Shown here: positions 1 through 6,087 of the stretch, piece after piece
Layout: each line of letters begins with the position of its first letter
Position numbering within the stretch: the stretch's first letter is position 1
Source of the DNA: Flavobacteriales bacterium UBA3364
Lineage (GTDB): Bacteria > Bacteroidota > Bacteroidia > Flavobacteriales_F > PHOS-HE28
NCBI GenBank assembly: GCA_002360495.1
Contig: DEQO01000083.1
Location: 1-15,544 of the forward strand
DNA: 15,544 bases
Direction: 5' to 3'
Translations under genes and position numbers: made by a program
The notes under the pieces: generated by a model
Database searches by the model: none
Told to the model about the DNA's origin: nothing
Seen by the model: the letters and a program-made list of their open reading frames with translations, nothing else

Positions 1-1
1 C

Positions 2-1336
2 GCCGCCGCCTTCACCCTCGCCACGCAGGGTCTGACCGACTGGGCCCCGGTGCCCGACGACCTTATCCGCGCGATGGTGGTGCACAACGGCACGGTGTAC
101 CTCGGCGGCGCGTTCAACACGATGAACGGTACGCCGAGCGAACGGGTCGCCGCCGTGGACACCCAATTCGGCCAGGGCTTCGGCTGGTCGCACAGCGTGA
201 GCGGGGGCGTCGGCGTCTTCGCCATGGCCCGTGTCGGTTCCACGCTCTACCTCGGCGGTCAGTTCAGTAGCGTGGATGGCACCTCCCGCACCAATGCGGC
301 GGCCATCAATAGCGGCGGCAGCGTCACGGCCTGGGACCCCGGCGTGTCCTGGACCGTGTATGGCCTGTGCGCGATGGGGAGCAGCGTTGGCCTTTCGGGA
401 TCCATCGGCAGCTATGGCGCCGTGAACATGGTGGATGCCACCTCAGGCGCCCTGCTCGCCTGGGCCGGTGTGCAGGACGAGGTGTTCGCGCTGGCAACAT
501 CGTCCACTGCGGTGGTGGCCGGAGGCTCCTTCAACGCGGTGTACAACTACCCGGTGACGAACTTCGCCGTGCTCAGCCCCCCGACGCCCAGCGTGGTGAT
601 CTCCGGCTCCGTGCACCTGCACGGCGCCTTCGACACCGTCACCGGACTGATGCGCGACAACCTGCGCAGTGCGGGCATCCTGCCCTACACGGAACCGTAC
701 ACCGCACTGGGCTACTCCTTCACAACCGGCGGTGGCGAGGGCGTGATCCCCTCCTTGGTGATGAACACCACCGGCTCCTCGGCCATCGTGGACTGGGTGG
801 TGGTGGAGCTGCGCAATGGGACCAACGGCGCCCAGGTGCTGTGCAGCCGACGGGCTCTTGTGCGGCGCAGCGGGGTCTTGGTGGACCTCAACGGGCAGCA
901 AGCGCTGCGCCTGCCCGCTCCTACCGGGAGCTACTTCGTCGCCATCCGGCACCGCAACCACCTCGGCACCATGAGCGCGAGCCCCATCGCCCTGTCCTCC
1001 ACACAGGTCACCAACGTGCCCTTCACCTTCAGCAGCTTCCTCACCTACGGCACCGAAGCCCGGAAACAAGTGGGCAACACCATGTACCTGTGGCCGGGAG
1101 ACGTCACCCACGACCATCAAGTGAAATATGTCGGTACCAACAACGACCGTGACCGGATCCTGACAGCCATCGGGGGTATTGTTCCCACTGCAACCGTGAC
1201 CGGCCAGTACAGGCTGGAAGACGCGAACCTGGACGGAACGGTGAAATACTCCGGCGGAGGGAATGACCGCGATCTGGTCTTGCAGACCATCGGTGGGATC
1301 GTACCCACCAACGTGCGGTCCGAACAATTGCCGTAG
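2..1336 (+). CDS. Secreted beta-propeller-like protein with dockerin-like C-terminal repeats (5' end outside window)
   Basis: The reading frame is open from the left edge of the window, so the true start and any signal peptide lie outside; the GTG at 50 is only an internal codon. The N-terminal ~190 visible residues repeat blades with LGGxF-type motifs (LGGAF, LGGQF, AGGSF), as in delta-60/propeller-like surface proteins. A beta-sandwich-like stretch follows. The C-terminus carries two exactly 31-codon repeats, 1097-1189 and 1217-1309, each with a KY...NDRD...IGGIVPT pattern; the second has a calcium-loop-like DANLDGTV, the first a degenerate DVTHDHQV. This resembles the dockerin-like tail of extracellular Flavobacteriales proteins, so secretion or surface anchoring is inferred. 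No enzymatic motif is visible and the substrate is unknown. A stop at 1334-1336 ends it, followed by 159 nt before the next gene. Confidence 0.8.
   Translation, partial: AAAFTLATQGLTDWAPVPDDLIRAMVVHNGTVYLGGAFNTMNGTPSERVAAVDTQFGQGFGWSHSVSGGVGVFAMARVGSTLYLGGQFSSVDGTSRTNAAAINSGGSVTAWDPGVSWTVYGLCAMGSSVGLSGSIGSYGAVNMVDATSGALLAWAGVQDEVFALATSSTAVVAGGSFNAVYNYPVTNFAVLSPPTPSVVISGSVHLHGAFDTVTGLMRDNLRSAGILPYTEPYTALGYSFTTGGGEGVIPSLVMNTTGSSAIVDWVVVELRNGTNGAQVLCSRRALVRRSGVLVDLNGQQALRLPAPTGSYFVAIRHRNHLGTMSASPIALSSTQVTNVPFTFSSFLTYGTEARKQVGNTMYLWPGDVTHDHQVKYVGTNNDRDRILTAIGGIVPTATVTGQYRLEDANLDGTVKYSGGGNDRDLVLQTIGGIVPTNVRSEQLP
1097..1309 (+). repeat. Two 31-codon dockerin-like repeats inside the surface protein
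   Basis: Unit 1 is 1097-1189 and unit 2 is 1217-1309, separated by nine codons. Both encode KY, NDRD and IGGIVPT at the same spacing. The nucleotide sequences have diverged while the motif is kept, so the repeat is under protein-level selection and is not a recent DNA duplication. Calcium binding is inferred from the Asp/Asn-rich loop of unit 2. Confidence 0.7.
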
Positions 1337-1495
1337 CGCGCCGCTCGACCATTGCGGTCGGACCGTGGAACACCGCCCACCGCCTCCCGACCGACGGGTC
1401 CTGCCGGCGAGCTCCGTTCCTTAGGAGGACAACAGTGGCAAGCACACATCCCTTCCCTGGGACCATCGGTGCCGGCAGCCCGATAGCTTTACACC
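1337..1495. other. Intergenic spacer with a short hairpin and no strong promoter
   Basis: It contains a 5-bp hairpin, CGACC (1346-1350) and GGTCG (1356-1360), ten bases after the upstream stop. No T-run follows, so it is a poor terminator candidate. A degenerate promoter-like box, TAGCTTTA (1484-1491), lies four bases before the next start codon, without a recognisable -33 element. Confidence 0.4.
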
Positions 1496-2731
1496 ATGCG
1501 GATACCGACCCTCCTTCTCCTGGTTTGCACGTCGTATGCACACGCGCAGACCTCGGTGCTCTTCATCGGCAACAGCTACATCTACACCAATGATCTGCCC
1601 TACATGTTCCGGCAGATCGCGCTCTCCTTCGGCGAAACGGTGAACACCACCATGCAGGCACCCGGCGGGTACACCTTTGCCGCCCACACTGTCGACGCTG
1701 CCACGCAAGCAGCGATCGCGTCGCAGCAATGGGATTTCGTGGTGCTGCAGGAGCAGAGCCAGCTCGGCGCGCTGCCGACGAACGAGACCTTCAGCAACAT
1801 CGACGCCACGGCACTCGCCTACGATATCCAGGAGAGCAGTGAATGCGGCTACCCGGTGTTCTTCATGACCTGGGGTCGTGAGAACGGCGATGCGCAGAAC
1901 TGCGCACAATTCCCCGCTGTGTGCACGTATGCGGGAATGCAACAGGCCCTGCGGGACAACTACACGCAGTACGCATTGGAGAACGAAGGATACGTGTCCC
2001 CTGTCGGCTGGGCATGGAAACAGGTGCGGGATACACATCCGACCATCGATCTGTACCAGCAGGATGGCAGCCATCCGAGCGTGGCCGGCACCTACCTCGC
2101 GGCCTGCGTGTTCTATTGCACCCTGTTCCGGGAAAGTTGCGTGGGCAGTTCGTTCATCTCAACGCTGGGGCCCGAGGACGCAGCCATCCTGCAAGCCATT
2201 GCCAGCACCACCGTGTTGGATGATGTGGACGCGTGGAACCTGAACGAACCCGGCAGCACGGATGCGGAATACCTCAGTGTAAGCGCCGAGTCGTGGAACG
2301 ACATCACCTTCTTCCATTTCGGTCAAGGTGAACACCTGTGGACCTGCTCCAACGGGCAAACATCAACGGAACAGGACCCCACCTTCACCTTCGATGCCGG
2401 AGGGATCTACACCTTCACACACCTGTATACCGACCCCTGCGGCCATTCGGATACGCACACCTGGGACATCCAGGTGAACGATGAAAGCATCGGGATCAAC
2501 GAATACGCCCGGGCCACGCCTCGTGTACGTTCGTCGGACGCAGGCCTGCTTGCCGTGAGCAATGCACGCTCCGGAGACCTGTTCGAACTCTTCGACGCAC
2601 AAGGGCGAACGATCGGTTCCTTGCGCATGACAGCTGTTACTTCACTCCTACCCTGCCCTTCGGGACCTGCCGTTTGGCGTATGACATCGGCCAACGGTGA
2701 GCGCTGGAACGGAAAGGTGATCGTGCCGTAG
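1496..2731 (+). CDS. Secreted SGNH/GDSL-like hydrolase with PKD-like module and T9SS-like tail
   Basis: The 411-residue protein begins with a signal peptide: a Leu-rich core after MRIP, ending AHA before Q18. The GNSY motif (G25-N26-S27) is the SGNH block I nucleophile region, and DGSH (D190, H193) fits the catalytic Asp-x-x-His of block V. The family (DUF4886/SGNH-like) contains esterases and carbohydrate deacetylases, but the substrate cannot be read from the sequence. Residues ~262-327 resemble a PKD module (FDAGGIYTFTHLYTDP). Residues ~345-411 resemble a degenerate type A sorting domain of the type IX secretion system (LFDAQGRTIGSL ... VIVP). Export across the outer membrane is therefore inferred. 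No clear Shine-Dalgarno precedes the ATG, which is usual in Bacteroidota. The gene is convergent with the small gene at 2830-3198. Confidence 0.82.
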   Translation: MRIPTLLLLVCTSYAHAQTSVLFIGNSYIYTNDLPYMFRQIALSFGETVNTTMQAPGGYTFAAHTVDAATQAAIASQQWDFVVLQEQSQLGALPTNETFSNIDATALAYDIQESSECGYPVFFMTWGRENGDAQNCAQFPAVCTYAGMQQALRDNYTQYALENEGYVSPVGWAWKQVRDTHPTIDLYQQDGSHPSVAGTYLAACVFYCTLFRESCVGSSFISTLGPEDAAILQAIASTTVLDDVDAWNLNEPGSTDAEYLSVSAESWNDITFFHFGQGEHLWTCSNGQTSTEQDPTFTFDAGGIYTFTHLYTDPCGHSDTHTWDIQVNDESIGINEYARATPRVRSSDAGLLAVSNARSGDLFELFDAQGRTIGSLRMTAVTSLLPCPSGPAVWRMTSANGERWNGKVIVP

Positions 2732-2749
2732 TGCACAAGCCACGCGATC

Positions 2750-2778
2750 GAACCGCTGAGGGCGCGGAGGACGCTGAG
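2750..2778. repeat. Short dispersed repeat, GAACCGCxGAG family
   Basis: A purine-rich, quasi-periodic GAACCGCTGAGGGCGCGGAG-type stretch. A related copy lies at 3342-3369 in this window. Short intergenic elements of this GC(A)GAGG periodicity are scattered in many environmental genomes. The copy sits in the spacer between two convergent genes. Confidence 0.5.
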
Positions 2779-2817
2779 CGGAATGAGTGCGACGCGATGT
2801 TGGCCAGTGCCGCTGAT

Positions 2818-2836
2818 GCGATAGGCGGCCTATCGC
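2818..2836. terminator. 8-bp hairpin overlapping the stop of the antitoxin-like gene
   Basis: GCGATAGG (2818-2825) and CCTATCGC (2829-2836) form a perfect 8-bp stem with a 3-nt loop. The minus-strand TAG stop (2830-2832) lies inside the stem. No T-run follows on either strand, so termination is plausible but not shown; mRNA stabilisation is an alternative. Confidence 0.4.
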
Positions 2837-3198
2837 TCAATGTCCTTCTTCAAGTTCTCCTCCACTTGCTGCCAGGTGTAGGAGCGGCTTTCACCCTTCA
2901 TGTGGCGTTCGCGGCGCTCATCGAGCAACGCAAGCTCATCCTCTGAGAGGTCCAGGTCGGCAGACTCGTGGCGTAAGGCGCGTTGTTGTAAGCGGTCCTC
3001 CTCAAGGATGCGCTGCACCTCCTGCCACGTGAAGGTGCGCTCCGCTCCTGAAGGTTCATGAACAACGCTCATCTGTTCGTTCGGAATGCCATAGCCACGC
3101 GGTGCATCGAGCGCGCGTTTGATCACGAGCAAGAGCGACTCATCATCGATCAGCGCGATGCGTTCAAAAAGTTCGAGCTTCAGGGTTTTGAGGTCCAT
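2830..3198 (-). CDS. Small antitoxin-like (addiction-module component) protein, orphan
   Basis: The 122-residue protein has the layout of Bacteroidota addiction-module proteins: an N-terminal Leu-rich helix (MDLKTLKLELFERIALIDDE), a charged middle (LSEDELALLDERRERH) and TWQxV elements. The TWQ[E/Q]V motif occurs twice, at residues 57-61 and 108-112, suggesting an internal duplication; single-motif relatives are usually shorter. Such proteins commonly pair with a ParE/RelE-type toxin, but no toxin frame lies downstream (left) before the hydrolase gene, nor upstream. The ATG at 3196-3198 is chosen because a TAGCTTTG promoter box lies four bases before it. Function as an antitoxin is inference; it could be a free-standing regulator. 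Confidence 0.65.
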   Translation of the reverse strand: MDLKTLKLELFERIALIDDESLLLVIKRALDAPRGYGIPNEQMSVVHEPSGAERTFTWQEVQRILEEDRLQQRALRHESADLDLSEDELALLDERRERHMKGESRSYTWQQVEENLKKDIER

Positions 3199-3202
3199 CC
3201 AC

Positions 3203-3210
3203 CAAAGCTA
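3203..3210 (-). promoter_or_regulatory. Candidate Bacteroidota -7 box for the antitoxin-like gene
   Basis: On the minus strand the sequence reads TAGCTTTG, a perfect match to TAnnTTTG, ending four bases before the ATG. Transcription would begin at or near the start codon, giving a leaderless or nearly leaderless mRNA. No TTTG or TTG is present at the expected -33 distance, which lowers confidence. Confidence 0.4.
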
Positions 3211-3222
3211 CGGCCGGAACGA

Positions 3223-3328
3223 GATGCCCGCGTGAGCGATAGGAGCGGAAAGCCCGCAAGCGAGGAGGAACGACGAGTGCGGACTTGAAGCGGATAGCGC
3301 GACGGCGAGTCTTCGAGCCGGCACGCCC
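3223..3328 (-). repeat. Bacteroidota extragenic repeat, copy 1
   Basis: Read on the minus strand it begins GGGCGTGCC, passes through GTCGCGCTATCCGCTTCAAG and ends CGCTCACGCGGG. This order of blocks is that of a hairpin-forming intergenic repeat widespread in Bacteroidota. A divergent copy lies in the other orientation at 5825-5990. An internal CCGCA (3254-3258)/TGCGG (3278-3282) pairing can form a stem. No protein is expected here. Confidence 0.6.
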
Positions 3329-3341
3329 AAGAAATGCGATT

Positions 3342-3369
3342 GAACCGCAAAGACGCCAAGGCGCCACAG
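3342..3369. repeat. Short dispersed repeat, GAACCGCAAAG family
   Basis: GAACCGCAAAGACGCCAAGG continues into GCGCCACAG. It resembles the element at 2750-2778 in its opening GAACCGC and in the purine/GC periodicity. It lies between extragenic repeat copy 1 and the GC-rich hairpin. Confidence 0.5.
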
Positions 3370-3408
3370 TTGCGCAACGTTGCGTTCCCGTTGCGTCGTC
3401 GCAGCTTG

Positions 3409-3427
3409 CCCCGGTCTTGAACCGGGG
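3409..3427. repeat. GC-rich 7-bp hairpin
   Basis: CCCCGGT (3409-3415) and ACCGGGG (3421-3427) form a perfect 7-bp stem with loop CTTGA. No T-run follows, so it is not a standard intrinsic terminator for either flanking gene. Confidence 0.45.
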
Positions 3428-3461
3428 TGGCGGTTGAGCATTCCTGCCGAACTTCGCCACC

Positions 3462-3510
3462 ATGCCACTGCAGAACGACGCCGCCGGCCAATGGATCGCG
3501 GGGCCGGCAA
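3462..3510 (+). pseudogene. Remnant resembling the 5' end of a second paaZ copy
   Basis: From an ATG, this stretch encodes MPLQNDAAGQWIAGPA. The functional paaZ 140 bases downstream begins with LQNYIAGQWVAGSGK after its first codons. The blocks CTGCAGAAC and GCCGGCCAATGG are identical at the same spacing in both. The similarity stops at 3511, where the AATGTAGAATG repeat begins. It is therefore best read as the broken start of an older or duplicated paaZ copy. Only about 16 codons support this, so chance or a very local duplication is not excluded. Confidence 0.55.
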
Positions 3511-3599
3511 GAATGAAGAATGTAGAATGTAAAATGTCCAACCTCGAACGGACGCACGGCATTCAGCTTTCTTCATTCTACATTCTACATTCTACATTC
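3511..3599. repeat. ATTCTAC tandem/inverted repeat before paaZ
   Basis: The right arm is a heptamer tandem, three ATTCTAC units plus ATTC, at 3575-3599. The left arm (3511-3537) carries the complement. GAATGTAGAATGTA (3518-3531) pairs perfectly with 3586-3599, giving a 14-bp stem across a 54-nt loop. The right arm ends five bases before the paaZ ATG, so a transcript starting upstream could fold over the ribosome-binding region. Similar A/T-rich heptamer repeats occur between genes in many Bacteroidota. Confidence 0.65.
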
Positions 3600-3604
3600 C
3601 TCTC

Positions 3605-5677
3605 ATGAGCACACAGCTGCAGAACTACATCGCCGGCCAATGGGTCGCCGGTTCAGGCAAGCAAGCAGAACTCCTCGACGCCTCCACTGGCGAGCTCGTC
3701 GCCACCACATCAAGCGGCGGCCTCGACTTCGGCGCAATGCTCACCTACGCACGTACGGTGGGCGGTCCTCCCCTGCGCAAGATGACCTTCCCCGAGCGCG
3801 GCAGGATGCTGAAGGCCCTCGCCCTCTATCTGATGGAGCGCAAGGACAAGTACTACCAGATCAGCTACAAGACCGGCGCCACCAAGGCCGACAGCTGGGT
3901 GGACATCGAGGGCGGCATCGGCAACCTCTTCGCCAACGCCAGCCTGCGCCGCACGCTGGGCAACATGCCCTTCTACGTGGACGGCGAGGCCATCAAGACC
4001 AGCAAGCAGGGCACCTTCATCGGCCACCACATCATGGTGCCCAAGGAAGGCGTGGCCGTGCACATCAACGCCTTCAACTTCCCCATCTGGGGCATGCTGG
4101 AGAAGGTGGCCGTGAACTGGATGGCCGGCGTGCCCGCCGTGGTGAAGCCCGCCACCGTGACCAGCTACCTCACCGAGGCGATGGTGAAGGACATCGTGGC
4201 CAGCGGCATCGTGCCCGAGGGTGCGATCCAACTCATCGTCGGTAGCGCCAACGGATTGCTGGACCACGTGATGAGCCAGGACGTTGTCACCTTCACCGGC
4301 AGCGCCAGCACCGGCCGCATGCTGAAGCGCCACGACCGCATCATCGACGAGAGCGTGCCCTTCAACATGGAGGCCGACAGCCTCAACGCCATCGTGCTCG
4401 GGCCGGACGCCGTGCCGGGCACCGAGGAGTACGAGCTCTTCATCAAGGAAGTGGGCAAGGAGATGACGCTGAAGTGCGGACAGCGCTGCACCGGCGCGCG
4501 CCGCATCCTGGTGCCCGCCAACGTGCTGGAGGATGTGCAGATCGCCATCGGCAAGCGCCTGGGCAGCACCGTGATCGGCGACCCGCGCACCGAAGGCGTA
4601 CGCATGGGCGCCCTGGCCGGCGCAGCGCAGCGCGACGAGGTGAAGCGCGCCCTCGCCGAGCTGCTCAAGGGCTCGCAAGTGGTGTACGGCGACCCCGACA
4701 GCGTGATCGTGACAGGAGCCGATGCGGCAAAGGGCGCCTTCATGAGCCCCATCCTGCTCCTCAACCCCGATCCCTGGAAGAACCAGGTGAGCCACAACGT
4801 GGAGGCCTTCGGTCCGGTGAGCACTCTTATGCCTTACTCAACTCTCGACGATGCCGTGGCCCTCACCAATCTCGGCAAGGGCTCCTTGGTGGCCACCATC
4901 GCCACGCACAACGATGCGTACGCGCAGCAATTCGTGTGGGGCGCCGCCAGCCACCACGGCCGCATGCTGGTGCTGAACCGCGACATGGCCAAGGAGAACA
5001 CCGGCCACGGCAGTCCGCTGGCCACGCTGGTACACGGCGGCCCCGGTCGCGCGGGCGGCGGCGAGGAGATGGGCGGCAAGCGCGGCGTGCTCCACTACCT
5101 GCAGCGCACCGCCATCCAGGGCAGCCCCACCACCATCACCGCCCTCACCCAGCAATACCAGCAGGGCGCGCGCTACCGCATCAGCGAAAAGCACCCCTTC
5201 CGCCTGCACTTCGAGGAGCTGAACATCGGCGACACGCTGCTCAGCGAGAAGCACCTGGTGACATTGCAGAACATCGAGGACTTCGCCGCGCTCAGCGGCG
5301 ACCGCTTCTACGCGCACATGGACGCCAACAGCCTCGAGGGCACCCCCTTCACCGGCCGCGTGGCGCACGGCTACTTCATCCTTTCAAGGGCGGCTGGGTT
5401 GTTCGTTGATCCACCCAAGGGGCCTGTCCTGTTGAACTACGGTATTGAAGAATGCAGGTTCTTGAAGCCTGTTTACCCAGGGTCTACCATCCAAGTCAAG
5501 TTCACTTGTCGGGAGAAACTTGATCAAGAGAAAAGACCCAAGACCGAGGATTCTCCCAAAGGATCTGACGTTGCACGAGGGATCGTCAAGTGGCTCGTTG
5601 ACGTCGTTGACGAAACGGGGGAAACGGTTGCCTTGGCGACCATTCTTACCATGGTGAAGAAGCTCAACCAAGAATGA
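3605..5677 (+). CDS. paaZ: Bifunctional oxepin-CoA hydrolase / semialdehyde dehydrogenase PaaZ
   Basis: In aerobic phenylacetate degradation PaaZ opens oxepin-CoA and oxidises the resulting semialdehyde to 3-oxo-5,6-dehydrosuberyl-CoA, using NADP. The 690 residues match the family length (~680). The aldehyde dehydrogenase domain (~1-520) has the general base E256 in NMEAD, the cofactor-region FTGSASTG and the nucleophile C295 in GQRCTGAR, the same numbering as in E. coli PaaZ. The C-terminal MaoC-like hydratase domain (~535-690) has D566 and H571 in SGDRFYAH. From about residue 593 (nt 5381) codon choice and GC change abruptly: 70% GC over 5281-5340 against about 49% over 5401-5580 by hand count. 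The protein nevertheless continues normally to its stop. No other paa gene is in the window. Partial copies of both ends flank it. No Shine-Dalgarno is evident; the ATG matches the family start. Confidence 0.93.
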   Translation: MSTQLQNYIAGQWVAGSGKQAELLDASTGELVATTSSGGLDFGAMLTYARTVGGPPLRKMTFPERGRMLKALALYLMERKDKYYQISYKTGATKADSWVDIEGGIGNLFANASLRRTLGNMPFYVDGEAIKTSKQGTFIGHHIMVPKEGVAVHINAFNFPIWGMLEKVAVNWMAGVPAVVKPATVTSYLTEAMVKDIVASGIVPEGAIQLIVGSANGLLDHVMSQDVVTFTGSASTGRMLKRHDRIIDESVPFNMEADSLNAIVLGPDAVPGTEEYELFIKEVGKEMTLKCGQRCTGARRILVPANVLEDVQIAIGKRLGSTVIGDPRTEGVRMGALAGAAQRDEVKRALAELLKGSQVVYGDPDSVIVTGADAAKGAFMSPILLLNPDPWKNQVSHNVEAFGPVSTLMPYSTLDDAVALTNLGKGSLVATIATHNDAYAQQFVWGAASHHGRMLVLNRDMAKENTGHGSPLATLVHGGPGRAGGGEEMGGKRGVLHYLQRTAIQGSPTTITALTQQYQQGARYRISEKHPFRLHFEELNIGDTLLSEKHLVTLQNIEDFAALSGDRFYAHMDANSLEGTPFTGRVAHGYFILSRAAGLFVDPPKGPVLLNYGIEECRFLKPVYPGSTIQVKFTCREKLDQEKRPKTEDSPKGSDVARGIVKWLVDVVDETGETVALATILTMVKKLNQE

Positions 5678-5718
5678 CGTCGACCACCCAGATCAATGTC
5701 ACTGCGAGCAAAGCGAAG

Positions 5719-5814
5719 CAGGTGAAGTGGCTGGTGGATGTGGTGGATGAAACGGGCGAGACCGTGGCGCTGGCGACGATCTTGACGATGGTGAAGAAGT
5801 TGGACCAGTCGTAG
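5719..5814 (+). pseudogene. Duplicated, differently coded 3' end of paaZ
   Basis: Codons 5722-5811 encode 30 residues, starting VKWLVDVVDETGETVALATI, that match the last 30 residues of the intact PaaZ (codons 5585-5674) at 28 positions. The only differences are N/D and E/S near the end. Of the 28 identical residues, 19 use a different codon in the two copies. The remnant's GTG/CTG/GAT/ATC style matches the body of paaZ better than the intact tail does. It ends with TAG at 5812-5814. Upstream of 5719 the homology stops at the AAAGCGAAGCA motif, so there is no start and it is presumably not translated. Confidence 0.85.
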
Positions 5815-5824
5815 GTGATGTTGA

Positions 5825-5990
5825 GGGCGTGCCCCGGCTCAAATGCAGCCGGGTCGCGTGCTCCGCTTTAGCCGGCTTGTCAGGGCCAGCACCCACGGCG
5901 CTGTGGTGGCTTCCTCCGGTCGCCTCCTCGCTGCACGTGGCTGCAAGGCCCCTCCGGTGCCGGGCTGCCGCTGCGCCCGCTCACGCGGGG
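5825..5990 (+). repeat. Bacteroidota extragenic repeat, copy 2 (inverted relative to copy 1)
   Basis: It starts GGGCGTGCC, passes GGGTCGCGTGCTCCGCTT and ends CGCTCACGCGGGG. The same blocks appear in the same order as in the minus-strand reading of 3223-3328, but with a longer, different centre. Stems are CCCGGCT (5833-5839) with AGCCGGG (5847-5853), and CCCGC (5976-5980) with GCGGG (5985-5989). It may also act as a weak transcript end for paaZ, although no T-run follows. Confidence 0.55.
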
Positions 5991-6040
5991 TCGACAACCG
6001 CCATTAAATCCGCGTTGCATGGAAAATAATTTCACGTGAA

Positions 6041-6073
6041 TTTGGATCTATGGAGCCCGATGCCATACATTTG
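6041..6073 (+). promoter_or_regulatory. Bacteroidota-type promoter of the restriction operon
   Basis: TTTG (6041-6044) and TACATTTG (6066-6073) match the -33 TTTG and -7 TAnnTTTG consensus, with a 21-nt spacer inside the usual range. The -7 box ends 14 bases before the first ATG (6088), so the leader would be only a few bases long. It is the only full two-box match noticed in the window. Confidence 0.7.
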
Positions 6074-6087
6074 CCTCATCATACTCC

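Larger units (their letters stand above)
3199..3604. other. 406-bp gene-free stretch made of repeats and a paaZ remnant
   Basis: From left to right it holds the promoter box of the antitoxin-like gene, extragenic repeat copy 1, a short GAACCGC repeat, a GC-rich hairpin, a remnant of a paaZ 5' end, and an ATTCTAC repeat that ends five bases before the paaZ start codon. No convincing independent gene was seen. Confidence 0.6.
5678..6040. other. Gene-free stretch with a paaZ 3' remnant and extragenic repeat copy 2
   Basis: After the paaZ stop come 41 bases that include CACTGCGAGCAAAGCGAAGC, a short motif resembling interspersed repeats. Then follow the duplicated paaZ tail (5719-5814), the extragenic repeat (5825-5990), and an A/T-rich lead-in to the restriction operon promoter. 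No independent gene is supported. Confidence 0.6.

Noticed and set aside
1346..1365. Hairpin after the first gene as an intrinsic terminator
   Set aside because: The stem is only 5 bp and no T-run follows.
1484..1491. TAGCTTTA before the SGNH hydrolase as a promoter
   Set aside because: The last base departs from TAnnTTTG, no TTTG or TTG lies at the expected distance upstream, and it is only four bases from the ATG; too weak to list.
2731..2946. Small plus-strand frame overlapping the antitoxin-like gene
   Set aside because: Its first part is a translation of the GAACCGC dispersed repeat and the rest is antisense to the antitoxin-like gene.
3575..3599. ATTCTAC tandem as a CRISPR or clustered repeat array
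   Set aside because: The units are 7 bases with no spacers and no cas genes are present; it is a simple tandem repeat.
3710..4795. Long minus-strand open frame opposite paaZ
   Set aside because: It has the same antisense artefact composition, while PaaZ with intact E256 and C295 occupies the plus strand.
5829..6029. Small plus-strand open frame in the gap before the restriction operon
   Set aside because: It overlaps the extragenic repeat, has a low-complexity Ala/Arg/Pro composition and has no promoter or family match.
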